64,000 bases of DNA from Heliobacterium mobile (GCF_009720735.1 NZ_WNKU01000001.1:248001-312000); one strand, 5' to 3'. Counted from the stretch's first letter, positions 50,973 through 60,345 are shown. Program-made: numbers and translations. The notes: a model not told the origin generated them from the letters alone.

Positions 50973-51013
50973 TCACTCGCCCATTGGGGGCGCTACCTTT
51001 TCAAGCCGGACAA

Positions 51014-51205
51014 TTACACAGAACGCTGAACCTTGCCCGAACGGAGGCAGCGGGTACATACGTTCAAACGAACAGGAGCACCTTTTACAACAGCGCGAAC
51101 ACGCTGGAGGTTAGGGGACCAGGTTCTTTTTGTGCGGATGTGGGAGTGACTGACTTGCATCCCGGTTTGTACCCCTTTGCCGCAAATGGCGCATTTCCGT
51201 GCCAT
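51014..51205 (-). CDS. rpmB: 50S ribosomal protein L28
   Basis: A 63-residue L28 with CAICGKG near the start and CTRCL near the end, a likely zinc-binding pair. [14 protein letters not shown] is the family core. It is transcribed alone from its own promoter, opposite to hslO. The start ATG has AAGGAGGTGG upstream on the minus strand. Confidence 0.97.
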   Translation of the reverse strand: MARKCAICGKGVQTGMQVSHSHIRTKRTWSPNLQRVRAVVKGAPVRLNVCTRCLRSGKVQRSV

Positions 51206-51242
51206 GGTTCCACCTCCTTGGGGTCAGAAAAATCACTATTAC

Positions 51243-51271
51243 AGTCTAGCAGATTCGATCTGCTTTGGCAA
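51243..51271 (-). promoter_or_regulatory. Promoter of rpmB
   Basis: On the minus strand TTGCCA, 17 nt, TAGACT. The spacer contains the palindrome AGCAGATTCGATCTGCT. Confidence 0.65.
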
Positions 51272-51350
51272 GAACTTGACGAAGAAAAAGGAATTCCTTC
51301 TTGGACGACGAATAAAGCTAAACAAATGAAACGTTTAAGGGGGGGATGAC

Positions 51351-51560
51351 TTGGGTAAGATTACGAAAGATATGTCTTTAATGGAACTGTTGCAGACCTA
51401 TCCTGGGGCGAAAGATATCCTGGCCCGCTACGGTATGGGATGTCTAGGTTGTATGGGTTCCACCATGGAAACGATTGAAGGCGGTGCGCGCATGCACGGG
51501 ATTGACCTTCGGATCCTCCTCAATGAATTGAGCCGCTTGGAAGAGAAGGGACCTGAATAA
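51351..51560 (+). CDS. DUF1858 domain small protein
   Basis: A 69-residue protein with ITKDMSLMELLQTYPG, then GMGCLGCMGS, the C-x-x-C motif of the DUF1858/ScdA-N type. Relatives are linked to hybrid-cluster or iron-sulfur repair proteins, but the function of the stand-alone form is unknown. TTG 51351 follows AAGGGGGG. The stop codon lies in the loop of the next terminator. Confidence 0.85.
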   Translation: MGKITKDMSLMELLQTYPGAKDILARYGMGCLGCMGSTMETIEGGARMHGIDLRILLNELSRLEEKGPE

Positions 51561-51573
51561 GGTCCTTTTTTTT
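51546..51573 (+). terminator. Terminator overlapping the DUF1858 stop
   Basis: AAGGGACC, a 7-nt loop and GGTCCTTT, then a continuing T-run of eight. The loop includes the TAA stop. Confidence 0.85.
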
Positions 51574-51589
51574 GAAGGGAGTGACCAAA

Positions 51590-51946
51590 ATGACAGTGAA
51601 AAACGCATCCGATTTCGGTCGTGTCACCATCGCCGATGATGTGATCGCCAATATCGCCGGGCAAGCGGTGGCAGAATGTTACGGCTTGGTCGGCATGGTT
51701 GCCAAGAGTCCCCTTGCCGGAATCAGTGTGAAACGGGGCGACAACACGGCCCGGGGAATCGACGTGACTGCTTTTGACGACTTTTCTGTTACCTTAGATC
51801 TGCATGTACTCGTCGCCTATGGAGTTCGCATACCAGAAGTCGCTCGGACGGTGATGGAAAGAGTCAAGATATCCGTAGAAAATCAACTGGGTTTAACCGT
51901 CCGTGAGGTGAACGTGCATGTTCAAGGAATCAAAGTCGCCGACTAA
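51590..51946 (+). CDS. yloU: Asp23/Gls24 family protein (YloU)
   Basis: A 118-residue protein with VTIADDVIANIAGQAVAECYG and the RIPEVARTVMERVK helix typical of the family. YloU-type proteins lie next to the YloV/FakA gene in Firmicutes; their role is uncertain. ATG 51590 has GAAGGGAG upstream; it overlaps the next gene by 29 nt. Confidence 0.92.
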   Translation: MTVKNASDFGRVTIADDVIANIAGQAVAECYGLVGMVAKSPLAGISVKRGDNTARGIDVTAFDDFSVTLDLHVLVAYGVRIPEVARTVMERVKISVENQLGLTVREVNVHVQGIKVAD

Positions 51947-53582
51947 AGAAAATCGACGGCTCAGTGGGATAGAAGTAGCCGAACTGATTCGCGGCGGTGC
52001 TGCCCAAGTGGAACAGAACCGCCAGTATGTCGATCGTTTAAACGTGTTTCCTGTTCCTGATGGTGATACGGGCACCAATCTAGCATTGACATTACAAGCC
52101 TGCGCCGAAGCAATGCCTGCAGAAGAGATTTCAGTTGGAAAAGTCGCTTCAGCGGCAGCCAAAGGCGCCCTGCTAGGAGCGCGGGGCAACTCTGGTGTGA
52201 TCTTTTCCCAGCTATTCTGGGGTTGGGCAAAGGCGATGGAAGAGAATGAAACCATCTCCCCCCGAGAATGGGCGCAAGCCATGGAAAAGGGTGTGGAGAG
52301 AGCTTATAAAGCCGTCATGAAGCCGGTGGAAGGAACCATCTTAACCGTAGCCAAGATGGCGGCACGGGAAGCTCTTGCAGCGGCTCGCCGCGGCAGCGAT
52401 ATGGACGAAGTATTAGCAGCGGCCATTGAAGCCGGAAAAAGGGCCCTCGCGAAAACGCCGGAACAACTGCCTGCCCTCAAGGAAGCCGGTGTCGTCGACG
52501 CCGGGGGTCAGGGATATTTGTTTTTCTTGATAGGCTGTCAACAGGCACTCACAGGCGAAGCTACCTCTGCCCCAAATGGTACCGCAAAGCCCTTTGAATC
52601 TCCTTACTCTGATGAAAAAGACGGGGCCTCTTCTAAGGAACTTATCGAAAGTTCTCCTCGTCGAGAGGAAAACATGGAGTTTCCTTACTGCACCGAATTC
52701 ATCCTCCGGGGGCAGAACCTCCCCTTTGAGGTTCTCCAAGAGATCCTCAAACCATTAGGGGATTGTTTGCTGGTGGTCGGTGACAGGGAAACGGCAAAAA
52801 TCCACGTACATACCAATCATCCCGGTGTGGTGCTGGAGAAAGCCTTAGCCTATGGCTCGCTTCACCAGGTACATATCAACAACATGGCCGAACAAGCAGA
52901 AGCCAAGCAAGAAATTCTGCCGCGGCGACCGATCGGTTTTATCGCGGCCACGCCCTCAGAAGGGTGGGCGGCCTTGTACCGGGAGCAAGGAGCGATAGGG
53001 ATCCTCGACGGGGGGACCAGTCGCAACCCCAGTGCCCAAGATTGGCTGTCAGCCATAGAAAGGGCAAATACCGATTTTTCCTTGCTCTTACCGAACCATC
53101 CCAATCTGATCATGGCGGCCCGTCAAGCCGTTCAGATGATCGGAGAAGATAGAGCGGCCGTCATCGGCACTCGACATCTGCCGGGAGGATTGGCAGCGAG
53201 TCTCGCCTTCGATCCCGACAAGTCTGTCGAAGATAATATGAAAATGATGGAAGCGGCTGCTCGAGCGGTGCACAGCTTGGAGATCACCTGGGCTGTACGG
53301 GATGCTTCTGTCAACGGGCGAGATGTTAAACAAGGGGACCTCCTAGGGATCTTCGATGACAAACTCGTTACCAGTGGAAATTCTGTCCCACCAGTGACCC
53401 TGGAGGCGCTCGACCATTCTGGAGAAGAGTGGGAATTGATCACCATATATACGGGAGAAAACGTTTCCGACGAGGATGTGGAAACGTTGAAAGATGCGAT
53501 TGGATCAGCCTATCCCGACGTAGAAGTGCATCAAATACAAACGAGACAACCTCTGTATCCCTATATTTTTGGGTTGGAGTAA
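51918..53582 (+). CDS. DAK2-domain kinase-like protein (YloV/FakA)
   Basis: A 554-residue protein. The N-terminal DhaL/DAK2 domain (about 15-210) has NVFPVPDGDTGTNLALT and GARGNSGVIFSQ for ATP and metals. A central linker and the DegV-like C-terminal part (about 330-554) follow. FakA-type proteins phosphorylate FakB-bound fatty acids, and fapR-plsX in this window would use acyl-phosphate. No DegV/FakB gene is in the window. Confidence 0.92.
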   Translation: MFKESKSPTKENRRLSGIEVAELIRGGAAQVEQNRQYVDRLNVFPVPDGDTGTNLALTLQACAEAMPAEEISVGKVASAAAKGALLGARGNSGVIFSQLFWGWAKAMEENETISPREWAQAMEKGVERAYKAVMKPVEGTILTVAKMAAREALAAARRGSDMDEVLAAAIEAGKRALAKTPEQLPALKEAGVVDAGGQGYLFFLIGCQQALTGEATSAPNGTAKPFESPYSDEKDGASSKELIESSPRREENMEFPYCTEFILRGQNLPFEVLQEILKPLGDCLLVVGDRETAKIHVHTNHPGVVLEKALAYGSLHQVHINNMAEQAEAKQEILPRRPIGFIAATPSEGWAALYREQGAIGILDGGTSRNPSAQDWLSAIERANTDFSLLLPNHPNLIMAARQAVQMIGEDRAAVIGTRHLPGGLAASLAFDPDKSVEDNMKMMEAAARAVHSLEITWAVRDASVNGRDVKQGDLLGIFDDKLVTSGNSVPPVTLEALDHSGEEWELITIYTGENVSDEDVETLKDAIGSAYPDVEVHQIQTRQPLYPYIFGLE

Positions 53583-53588
53583 GAAACG

Positions 53589-56012
53589 ATGAGTTGGCAA
53601 CCCCTATGGCAAAGTCTGCGCCGGGCGATTGACGCCGAGCGCAATCTCGGATACACGGACGGAGGCGTCGTCGGCGGTTTTTCCGCCTACGCCCATGCTT
53701 CCTTGGCTGCTCTTCGGCAGGCTTTATCGGCTCATCCCGGTCCTTGGGGAGCTCGAATGGCTCTCTGGGAAGGCCAGATGATCCACTACCGGCGATTGAC
53801 TCCGCCGGAACGGCGCCATGTGGTCGATCAAATGGCCCAGAGCATCGGAGAATTGGAACTGGAATTGCCGACGGCCGAAGCGACGAAGCAAGTTTCTTCG
53901 AATCCAGGATCAGACGATAAAACCGTCAACAAAAAACAGCCTGAAAGGCCCTCCCGCAACCTGAAAGGCCCTGGCACGGCGATTCAGTTTCTCCGAGGCG
54001 TAGGACCGCAGCGAGCGGCCGCCCTCAAAAGGCTTGGCATCGAGACGATTCAGGATTTACTTTTTCATCTGCCCCACCGCTACATCGACCGCAGCCAACT
54101 GCTCAGCATCGCTCAAATTCGTTATCCCGGAGACTACAACGTATCCGGCGTCATCCGAGCCTACCAGCAGTATAATCCTCGCCGCGGATTGGCTGTTATC
54201 AAAGGTCAGTTGGATGACGGTACAGGCATCTTGCCGATCGTCTTATTCAACCGCAAGCAATTGACCGCTAAATACCCTCCCGGAACGGCGGTCATCGTTT
54301 CGGGGAAAGTGGAGTTTCGCTACGGCAAAGCGGAACTGCATGTAGAGGAAATCGAAAACCAGGCAGAAGCGGGATTGCATACGAACCGAATCGTACCGGT
54401 CTATCCGGCTACGGAAGGGTTGAACCAGCGATTCTTGCGGGGACTCTATGAACAGGTCATCCCTAAGTATGCCCCTCAAATGAACGATATCGTGCCAAAG
54501 GGACTCGACAGGTCGACAAACCTGCCTGCCTTGAGTCAAGCGGTCCAATGGGTTCATTTCCCCGATTCCCTTGAACAGGCTGAATTAGGCCGGCGCAAAC
54601 TGGCTTTTAACGAAGCCTTTTTGCTGCAGACGGCGTGGCAGTTTATCCGCCGTCGCCGGAACGTCCCTATCGAAGGAATCGGTCACAAGCCTGCCCAAGA
54701 GGAACTCAATAAGCTATGGTCACTCTTGCCTTACGAGTTGACGGCTGCCCAAAAACGGGTCGTTCGGGAGATCGCCGCCGACATGGAAGCGAATCGACCG
54801 ATGAACCGGCTTCTCCAAGGGGATGTGGGAGCTGGCAAGACGATCGTGGCTGCTTCTGCCGTCGTCAAAGCAGTCGCATCAGGTTACCAGGCAGCGCTGA
54901 TGGCGCCGACAGAAGTTCTCGCCGAACAACACGCCATCAGCTGGCAGCGATTGCTCGCCGAGATGGCCATACCAGTGGCCCACCTTTCCGGCTCGCTGAC
55001 GCGCCGCAGAAAAGAAGAAGTTCTCAAAGGTCTATCGGAAGGCACCTATCCGGTCGTCGTGGGGACCCATGCGCTGTTGCAAAAAGAAGTGGTCTTCCAG
55101 CGCCTCGGGCTGGTCGTCATCGATGAACAACACCGCTTCGGTGTTCGTCAGCGAGCTGCCCTTTGGGAAAAGGGCCAACAGGCTGACCTGCTCGTCATGA
55201 CGGCCACACCGATACCGCGAACCTTAGCCATGACCCTGTATGGCGATCTGGATGTATCCATCCTCAATGAACGCCCTCCCGGGCGGCAGGAAGTCAAAAC
55301 GTATCATGTAGGCAGTGATACGTGGCCGCGGGTCTACAATCTGATCCGCCGAGAAGTGTCCCAAGGGCATCAAGCGTATATCGTCTGCCCGGCCATCGAA
55401 GAATCGGAAGAGATGGACTTGGCAGCCGTAGAAGAACGCTATGGCACCCTCACTCGAGACGTCTTCCCGGATCTAGAGGTAGGCATCCTGCACGGCCGGA
55501 TGAAAAAGGAAGAAAAGGCTGCCGTCATGGAGCGCTTTTACCGGGGAAATACAAAAGTCCTCGTCGCGACGACCGTCATCGAGGTCGGCATCGATGTGCC
55601 GGCGGCAACGGTGATGGTGATCGAAGGGGCCGAGCGATTCGGGTTAGCCCAACTGCACCAGTTGCGCGGTCGTGTCGGAAGGGGACAAGCGCAGTCCTTC
55701 TGCATCCTCATCGCCGATAAACTTTCTGACGAGGGAAAAAGGCGCATGAGTGCCATGGAAGGGACGAACGACGGTTTCCGCCTCGCCGAAGAAGATCTCA
55801 AGCTGCGAGGTCCTGGGGAATTTTTGGGAACCCGACAGAGCGGCATCCCTGCGTTTAAGGTTGCTGACTTGGTCAAGGATGCTGATCTGTTAGATCAAGC
55901 CAAAAGCGCTTCCGAACAGTGGAACGCCCAAGATCCAACCCTGCAAAGACCGGAAAGCCGTGAACTAGCCCGCAAGGTCAGGGAGACTTTTCAAGGATTG
56001 GATTTGTTATAA
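53589..56012 (+). CDS. recG: ATP-dependent DNA helicase RecG
   Basis: An 807-residue branch-migration helicase that remodels forks and Holliday junctions. The wedge OB-fold starts near residue 125 (FLRGVGPQRAAALKRLGI). Walker A GDVGAGKT lies near 411 and DEQH near 511. It is over 100 residues longer than usual because of an N-terminal region (1-120) without known motifs. The ATG is 6 nt after yloV. Confidence 0.95.
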   Translation: MSWQPLWQSLRRAIDAERNLGYTDGGVVGGFSAYAHASLAALRQALSAHPGPWGARMALWEGQMIHYRRLTPPERRHVVDQMAQSIGELELELPTAEATKQVSSNPGSDDKTVNKKQPERPSRNLKGPGTAIQFLRGVGPQRAAALKRLGIETIQDLLFHLPHRYIDRSQLLSIAQIRYPGDYNVSGVIRAYQQYNPRRGLAVIKGQLDDGTGILPIVLFNRKQLTAKYPPGTAVIVSGKVEFRYGKAELHVEEIENQAEAGLHTNRIVPVYPATEGLNQRFLRGLYEQVIPKYAPQMNDIVPKGLDRSTNLPALSQAVQWVHFPDSLEQAELGRRKLAFNEAFLLQTAWQFIRRRRNVPIEGIGHKPAQEELNKLWSLLPYELTAAQKRVVREIAADMEANRPMNRLLQGDVGAGKTIVAASAVVKAVASGYQAALMAPTEVLAEQHAISWQRLLAEMAIPVAHLSGSLTRRRKEEVLKGLSEGTYPVVVGTHALLQKEVVFQRLGLVVIDEQHRFGVRQRAALWEKGQQADLLVMTATPIPRTLAMTLYGDLDVSILNERPPGRQEVKTYHVGSDTWPRVYNLIRREVSQGHQAYIVCPAIEESEEMDLAAVEERYGTLTRDVFPDLEVGILHGRMKKEEKAAVMERFYRGNTKVLVATTVIEVGIDVPAATVMVIEGAERFGLAQLHQLRGRVGRGQAQSFCILIADKLSDEGKRRMSAMEGTNDGFRLAEEDLKLRGPGEFLGTRQSGIPAFKVADLVKDADLLDQAKSASEQWNAQDPTLQRPESRELARKVRETFQGLDLL

Positions 56013-56046
56013 TCGGTGGATCCTAACGGCGAGGAGGTGAAAAGCC

Positions 56047-56175
56047 TTGCCTGATCGGGATCGTGACGAACTTTCGCCGAATATGGAAGACTTCAAAATG
56101 GAAGTGGCCCAGGAACTTGGGTTGTCCCATCGATTAAAGTCTGTGAACAACGATAAGAGCACCTCACAGCGATAA
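56047..56175 (+). CDS. Mini small acid-soluble spore protein-like protein
   Basis: A 42-residue ORF starting TTG with AGGAGGTGA upstream. It contains MEDFKMEVAQELGLSHRL, close to the first helix of alpha/beta SASPs, including the E-V-A sequence where Gpr cuts. The second SASP helix is missing, so this is a short form. It lies between recG and gpr. That the spore protease is its partner is inference. Confidence 0.75.
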   Translation: MPDRDRDELSPNMEDFKMEVAQELGLSHRLKSVNNDKSTSQR

Positions 56176-56225
56176 AAAAGACTCACCCCAGCCGGTTCAT
56201 AGGTCATCAGCGAAGCTTACGCACA

Positions 56226-56273
56226 AAAAGTGATGGAGTGTCGATCAATTGTGACCGGCACTCCATCACTTTT
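56226..56273. terminator. Bidirectional terminator between the mini-SASP and gpr
   Basis: AAAAGTGATGGAGTG and CACTCCATCACTTTT form a perfect 15-bp stem with an 18-nt loop. It sits between convergent genes. Confidence 0.88.
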
Positions 56274-56313
56274 AAAGCGGTTCTAACGAAAATTACTCAT
56301 CTGAGCTATTATC

Positions 56314-57300
56314 TTACTGCAAGTACTGGGTCCACTGTTCCGGCGTAATTGACGGATGCAGCGATTGAGCGATCCCCGATGCCACCACTTTTGACGTCTG
56401 CTGAATCAACTGGTCGATCTCTTTCGGCGTCATGATCAGATCGCGGGTGTAAGGTCCCAGAACCTGCTCGATGATCTGCTGCAAGGCATCAGGGTTCAGT
56501 CCCTTATAGAGCTTATATAAGGTGGGGCTCGTTTGGAATTGCTCCATCAGTTTTTCAATGGCTTCATGGGCGATGATACCAGCATGCATTACGGTGGGAA
56601 TTCCCAAGGCGACAACTGGAACTCCCATTGTTTCCAGGTTGATGCCAGCACGCTTGTTGCCCACACCGGATCCGGGATGAATTCCCGTATTGGCCAACTG
56701 AACGCTCGTAGCGATGCGATCGACTGAACTGGTCGCCAAGGCGTCGATGGCGATGACTAGATCGGGGCGGGTTTTTTCGACGATTCCTTTGATGATCTCT
56801 GCCGTCTCAATTCCCGTCAAACCGAGTACACCGGGGGCGATGGCGCTGACTGGCCGCAATCCGCCGGCCAATTCTTCTGGTGCGTACTGGTGCAGATGGC
56901 GGGTCACCATGGTATAATCGACGACTTTTGGTCCTAGCGCATCCGGGGTGGCGTTCCAGTTGCCCAAGCCGACCACAAGGACAGAACCATCCGGTCTCAG
57001 TTGGAGCAAGCCTGTCAATTCCTTGGCTAAGATCGATGCGATTTGTTGATGAACTTCCCGGTTGTTATCGCGCAACTGGGGCGCATCGATGGTCACGTAG
57101 GTTCCTACCGGTTTTCCCATGGCTTGTTCGCCCTGAACGTTTTCCACGATCACCGTCGTCACCGTCGCTGTCGGATGCTGCGCTTTAAACACCTTCACGC
57201 CGGGAATGTCGGAACCTCTTTCTTGACGAATCACATCATGGGCTTCCACGGCCATGTCGAGTCGAATGCCAAGATTTCCGTAAAGTTGAGAACGGTTCAT
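56314..57300 (-). CDS. gpr: Germination protease
   Basis: A 328-residue A25-family aspartic-like protease that degrades SASPs in early germination. The autoprocessing region IRLDMAVEA near residue 12 matches the pro-site of Gpr zymogens. VVGLGNWNATPDALGP and AIDALATSSVDRI are family signatures. The ATG at 57300 is favoured because GGGAGG precedes it by 7 nt; the TTG at 57306 abuts that site. Convergent with the mini-SASP. Confidence 0.97.
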   Translation of the reverse strand: MNRSQLYGNLGIRLDMAVEAHDVIRQERGSDIPGVKVFKAQHPTATVTTVIVENVQGEQAMGKPVGTYVTIDAPQLRDNNREVHQQIASILAKELTGLLQLRPDGSVLVVGLGNWNATPDALGPKVVDYTMVTRHLHQYAPEELAGGLRPVSAIAPGVLGLTGIETAEIIKGIVEKTRPDLVIAIDALATSSVDRIATSVQLANTGIHPGSGVGNKRAGINLETMGVPVVALGIPTVMHAGIIAHEAIEKLMEQFQTSPTLYKLYKGLNPDALQQIIEQVLGPYTRDLIMTPKEIDQLIQQTSKVVASGIAQSLHPSITPEQWTQYLQ

Positions 57301-57377
57301 CGCCAAACCTCCCTTATTTTATCCATTAAGAATCAATGTACCACTAGGACGGTGGTACCATTCCTCTTTTGCTGGAA

Positions 57378-57406
57378 TTGTCGAACGGGGGAGGGCATGT
57401 TATAAT
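57378..57406 (+). promoter_or_regulatory. Promoter for rsmD-coaD
   Basis: TTGTCG (57378-57383), 17 nt, TATAAT (57401-57406), 30 nt before rsmD. Confidence 0.7.
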
Positions 57407-57435
57407 TTGGGTAATGTCGTCGAAAGGGGAAGGAA

Positions 57436-57987
57436 ATGCGTATCATTGCCGGTCAAGCACGTGGCCGCCGATTGGCTGCTGTGAAGGGCTCCAAGACCCG
57501 CCCAACAGCAGACCGCGTCAAAGAAGCCCTATTCAATGTACTTGCCGGGCGTATCCCCGACGCCCAATGTCTAGATCTGTTTGCAGGGACCGGCGCACTT
57601 GGATTGGAAGCGTTAAGCCGTGGTGCTGAACAGGTATATTGGGTGGAAAAAGACCATGATGCCTGTCGAATCATTCAGAAAAACATGGATACGACAGGCC
57701 TTGCGAATGGAACGATTTTGCGGCAAGATGTCTATTCGGCATGCCGGACGCTTTTACAGCAAGGAAAACGGTTTGACCTGATTTTTGCCGATCCCCCCTA
57801 CAAACAAAATCTTTTGCCAGCAGTGTTGGAATTGGTCGCCGCCGGTCTGCTTTCTGCCGATGGCGTCTTGATTCTCGAGACGAGCCGCGATGAGACATTG
57901 CCTGAACGGATAGGCCGCCTCGGTCATTTACGTTCGAACCGCTACGGCGATACAATGATTCATTATTATCAGTGGGTAGAATCGTAA
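57436..57987 (+). CDS. rsmD: 16S rRNA m2G966 methyltransferase
   Basis: A 183-residue SAM enzyme. The SAM motif LDLFAGTGALGLEALSRG is near residue 35 and the catalytic FADPPYK near 117. The ATG follows GGGGAAGG. It lies 12 nt before coaD, as in many bacteria. Confidence 0.95.
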   Translation: MRIIAGQARGRRLAAVKGSKTRPTADRVKEALFNVLAGRIPDAQCLDLFAGTGALGLEALSRGAEQVYWVEKDHDACRIIQKNMDTTGLANGTILRQDVYSACRTLLQQGKRFDLIFADPPYKQNLLPAVLELVAAGLLSADGVLILETSRDETLPERIGRLGHLRSNRYGDTMIHYYQWVES

Positions 57988-57999
57988 GGAGGCTGCTCT

Positions 58000-58488
58000 G
58001 TGGCAATCGCCGTTTATCCTGGGAGCTTTGATCCGATCACCAAGGGACATATGGACATCGTAGAAAGGGCGGCACAAATCTTTGACGAATTGATTGTAGC
58101 TGTCGTTCACAACCCTAGCAAAAAACCTCTGTTTACGATGGAAGAGCGAGTGGAAATGATCCGCGTCGCTTCCCAGCATCTGACGAATGTGACGGTGAAG
58201 TCTTTTTCGGGACTGCTCGTAGACTTCGCCAAAAAAGAGAAGGCCAATGCGATTGTTCGCGGCCTTCGAGCGGTGTCTGATTTCGAGATTGAATTTCAAA
58301 TGGCCTTGATGAATAAAACGCTTTACCCTCAGGCTGAAACGGTTTTTCTGACTACGACTACAGACTACGCCTTTATCAGCAGTTCCATGGTGAAAGAAGT
58401 CGCCTCCTTTGGTGGCGATGTTCGAGAATACTTGCCGCCGATTGTACAGGAACGTATGGCTGAAAAGTATGGTAAAGAAGGTACCTGA
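58000..58488 (+). CDS. coaD: Phosphopantetheine adenylyltransferase
   Basis: A 162-residue nucleotidyltransferase making dephospho-CoA. The motif [15 protein letters not shown] carries the TxGH site, and [15 protein letters not shown] follows. GTG 58000 follows AAGGAGG. It complements coaBC, encoded elsewhere in the window. Confidence 0.97.
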   Translation: MAIAVYPGSFDPITKGHMDIVERAAQIFDELIVAVVHNPSKKPLFTMEERVEMIRVASQHLTNVTVKSFSGLLVDFAKKEKANAIVRGLRAVSDFEIEFQMALMNKTLYPQAETVFLTTTTDYAFISSSMVKEVASFGGDVREYLPPIVQERMAEKYGKEGT

Positions 58489-58519
58489 TGATAACAGGAC
58501 TGACAAAGGGGGGACAAAA

Positions 58520-59044
58520 ATGGAGCGTTCAGTGTCTTTTGAGGGGACAGCTACCCGTCTAACCGAAGGCAAGGGAAGCATCTTGCGCATACTCGATGAA
58601 ATCGAGGAAATGGTGGAAACAGCGACTCGGATTCCCATGACCGGTAAAGTTCTCGTGGACGATCATGCCTTGTTAGATAGCATTGATCGCATCCGCACCG
58701 GACTTCCAGAAGAATTGCGTCAAGCCAAATGGCTCACGAAAGAACGGCAGCGGGTTATTCAGGAAGCGGAAGCAGAATGTGAGCGCATGATCGAAGAAAC
58801 TAAAGCTTATGTGGCGAAAATGGCTGGCGAGACAGAGATCGTCCGCTTGGCTCAAGCCAAGGCAGAAGAAATATTGGCAGAAGCGAAAGGCACCGCCAAT
58901 GATCTAAAGGTGGATGCCCGTGATTATGCCGACGAAGTACTTCGCCAAATGGAGCAAACGCTGAACAAGTCGATCAATACGGTCCGGAAGGGTCGAGAGG
59001 AACTGCAGGAACACTGGGGACGAGAACACGAAGAAGATTATTAA
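58520..59044 (+). CDS. Coiled-coil protein of unknown function
   Basis: A 174-residue, highly charged protein. A short N-terminal part is followed by a long helix from about 60 to 165 rich in E, K, R and A (RQRVIQEAEAECERMIEETK and beyond). Similar proteins next to coaD are sometimes annotated as ATPase-like, but no nucleotide motif is visible. ATG 58520 follows AAAGGGGGG. The pattern somewhat resembles DivIVA coiled coils without the lipid-binding head. Confidence 0.75.
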   Translation: MERSVSFEGTATRLTEGKGSILRILDEIEEMVETATRIPMTGKVLVDDHALLDSIDRIRTGLPEELRQAKWLTKERQRVIQEAEAECERMIEETKAYVAKMAGETEIVRLAQAKAEEILAEAKGTANDLKVDARDYADEVLRQMEQTLNKSINTVRKGREELQEHWGREHEEDY

Positions 59045-59071
59045 CATAACGGTGTGTATAGTTGGGTAGAC

Positions 59072-59105
59072 AGAGGGTGTAAAACTTTACACTCTCTTTT
59101 ACTTT
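59072..59105. terminator. Terminator between the coiled-coil gene and ylbJ
   Basis: AGAGGGTGTAAA and TTTACACTCTCT, followed on the plus strand by TTTACTTTTTT. The ylbJ stop overlaps it. Confidence 0.8.
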
Positions 59106-60274
59106 TTTCTTGCACCTTTGATGAAAATCATAGAAAATATCAGCATAATTCCTATCAGCACATATACAAGGCCGCTTTTACCAGGCCAGATCCACCAAAG
59201 GTTAAATTCGGTTAGAGGAGGGATGTAGGAAGAGGACATGGGGAGGGGAAGATAAAGAAGCAGCACATAGAGAATCGCCACGGAGAGAAAACCTTGCGCC
59301 AATCGAGCCAGGAGATACCGACTGAGGCGAACCCCTGTGCCTGCCAAAAAGGTAGACACCTGAGCTTGGATCGATATGCCGCTCCAGGCCAGAAGAAACG
59401 ATGTCATCATCAGTCGTTCAGTTAAAGGAGCATGGGCCGCCGCGATCTGTTGACAGCCGATGCTCATCTCCAACAGACCGGCGATCATTCCGGGAGCCAG
59501 GGTCGGGTTGAGGTGTAACCATTGAAGAACCTCTTCCAGACCGCTCAGCAGGGGAGTGATCACGTCTCCGGCCAACAGAAGGCGGAAAGTGACGACAAAA
59601 AACATCATATATCCGCCGATGGCCAAGATGTTGTTCATCCCGCGAGTAATTGCGTTTCCCAGAATTTCTCCGGGCGGTTTAGACTGCGTCGAAAAGAGCT
59701 TCCACTCTGCCTCAAGCCGGTTCCACAGGTTGGACCTTCTCCCGACCGTGGAAAAGGAACGAGGTGGTGGAGGGAGTGTTCGAGTATATAACCAACCCAC
59801 TACCAGGTTAGCGCCATAGTGGGCTGCTGCAAGCATCAGACCGGCTTCGGATGAACCGAAAAGTCCGGCTCCAACGGCGCCGAGCATGAACAAGGGGCTG
59901 GCGTTGTTGGTAAACAGGCTGAGACGTTCTCCCTCTGTTGTCGTCAAAGCGCCTTCCCGGATCAAACGGGCCGTTATGATGGCTCCCACAGGAAATCCGG
60001 TCGTAAAGCCGATCGCCACGACGACGGCTGCAGCACCAGGCAGCCGGAAAAGAGGACGCATCAAAGGCTCCAGCAACACACCGACGAGACGGGGCAGGCC
60101 CATTCCCAAGATCAGTTCTGCAACGACTAAAAAGGGGAACAAGGCAGGCAACAAGACGTTTAACCACAATTGTAATCCTTCTCGGGCCGCCGACAGAGAC
60201 TCTGAGGGATAATAAATCATAAGAGGTGTCAGCAGAAGAAAATATAGGAAAAGGGCGATGGGGCCTTTACCCAT
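59099..60274 (-). CDS. ylbJ: Sporulation integral membrane protein YlbJ
   Basis: A 391-residue protein with about eight membrane segments of the nucleoside-transporter-gate type. GFTTGFPVGAIITARLI and SLFTNNASPLF are conserved blocks. In B. subtilis ylbJ is SigE-controlled and needed for the spore coat/cortex. It is next to rsmD-coaD there too, but here it points the other way and an extra gene intervenes. Confidence 0.93.
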   Translation of the reverse strand: MGKGPIALFLYFLLLTPLMIYYPSESLSAAREGLQLWLNVLLPALFPFLVVAELILGMGLPRLVGVLLEPLMRPLFRLPGAAAVVVAIGFTTGFPVGAIITARLIREGALTTTEGERLSLFTNNASPLFMLGAVGAGLFGSSEAGLMLAAAHYGANLVVGWLYTRTLPPPPRSFSTVGRRSNLWNRLEAEWKLFSTQSKPPGEILGNAITRGMNNILAIGGYMMFFVVTFRLLLAGDVITPLLSGLEEVLQWLHLNPTLAPGMIAGLLEMSIGCQQIAAAHAPLTERLMMTSFLLAWSGISIQAQVSTFLAGTGVRLSRYLLARLAQGFLSVAILYVLLLYLPLPMSSSYIPPLTEFNLWWIWPGKSGLVYVLIGIMLIFSMIFIKGARKK

Positions 60275-60345
60275 AAAACACTAAACCTCCAATATAACAA
60301 ATTTTCTGAAAGCTCTAACCTAATTCGACGAAATAGTCTTATTAA

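Noticed and set aside
57336-57363. GTACCAC/GTGGTAC hairpin upstream of gpr that resembles the right edge of the repeat family
   Set aside because: Similarity is limited to a few short words (CCATTAAG, ATGTACCAC) in a different order, so chance is likely.
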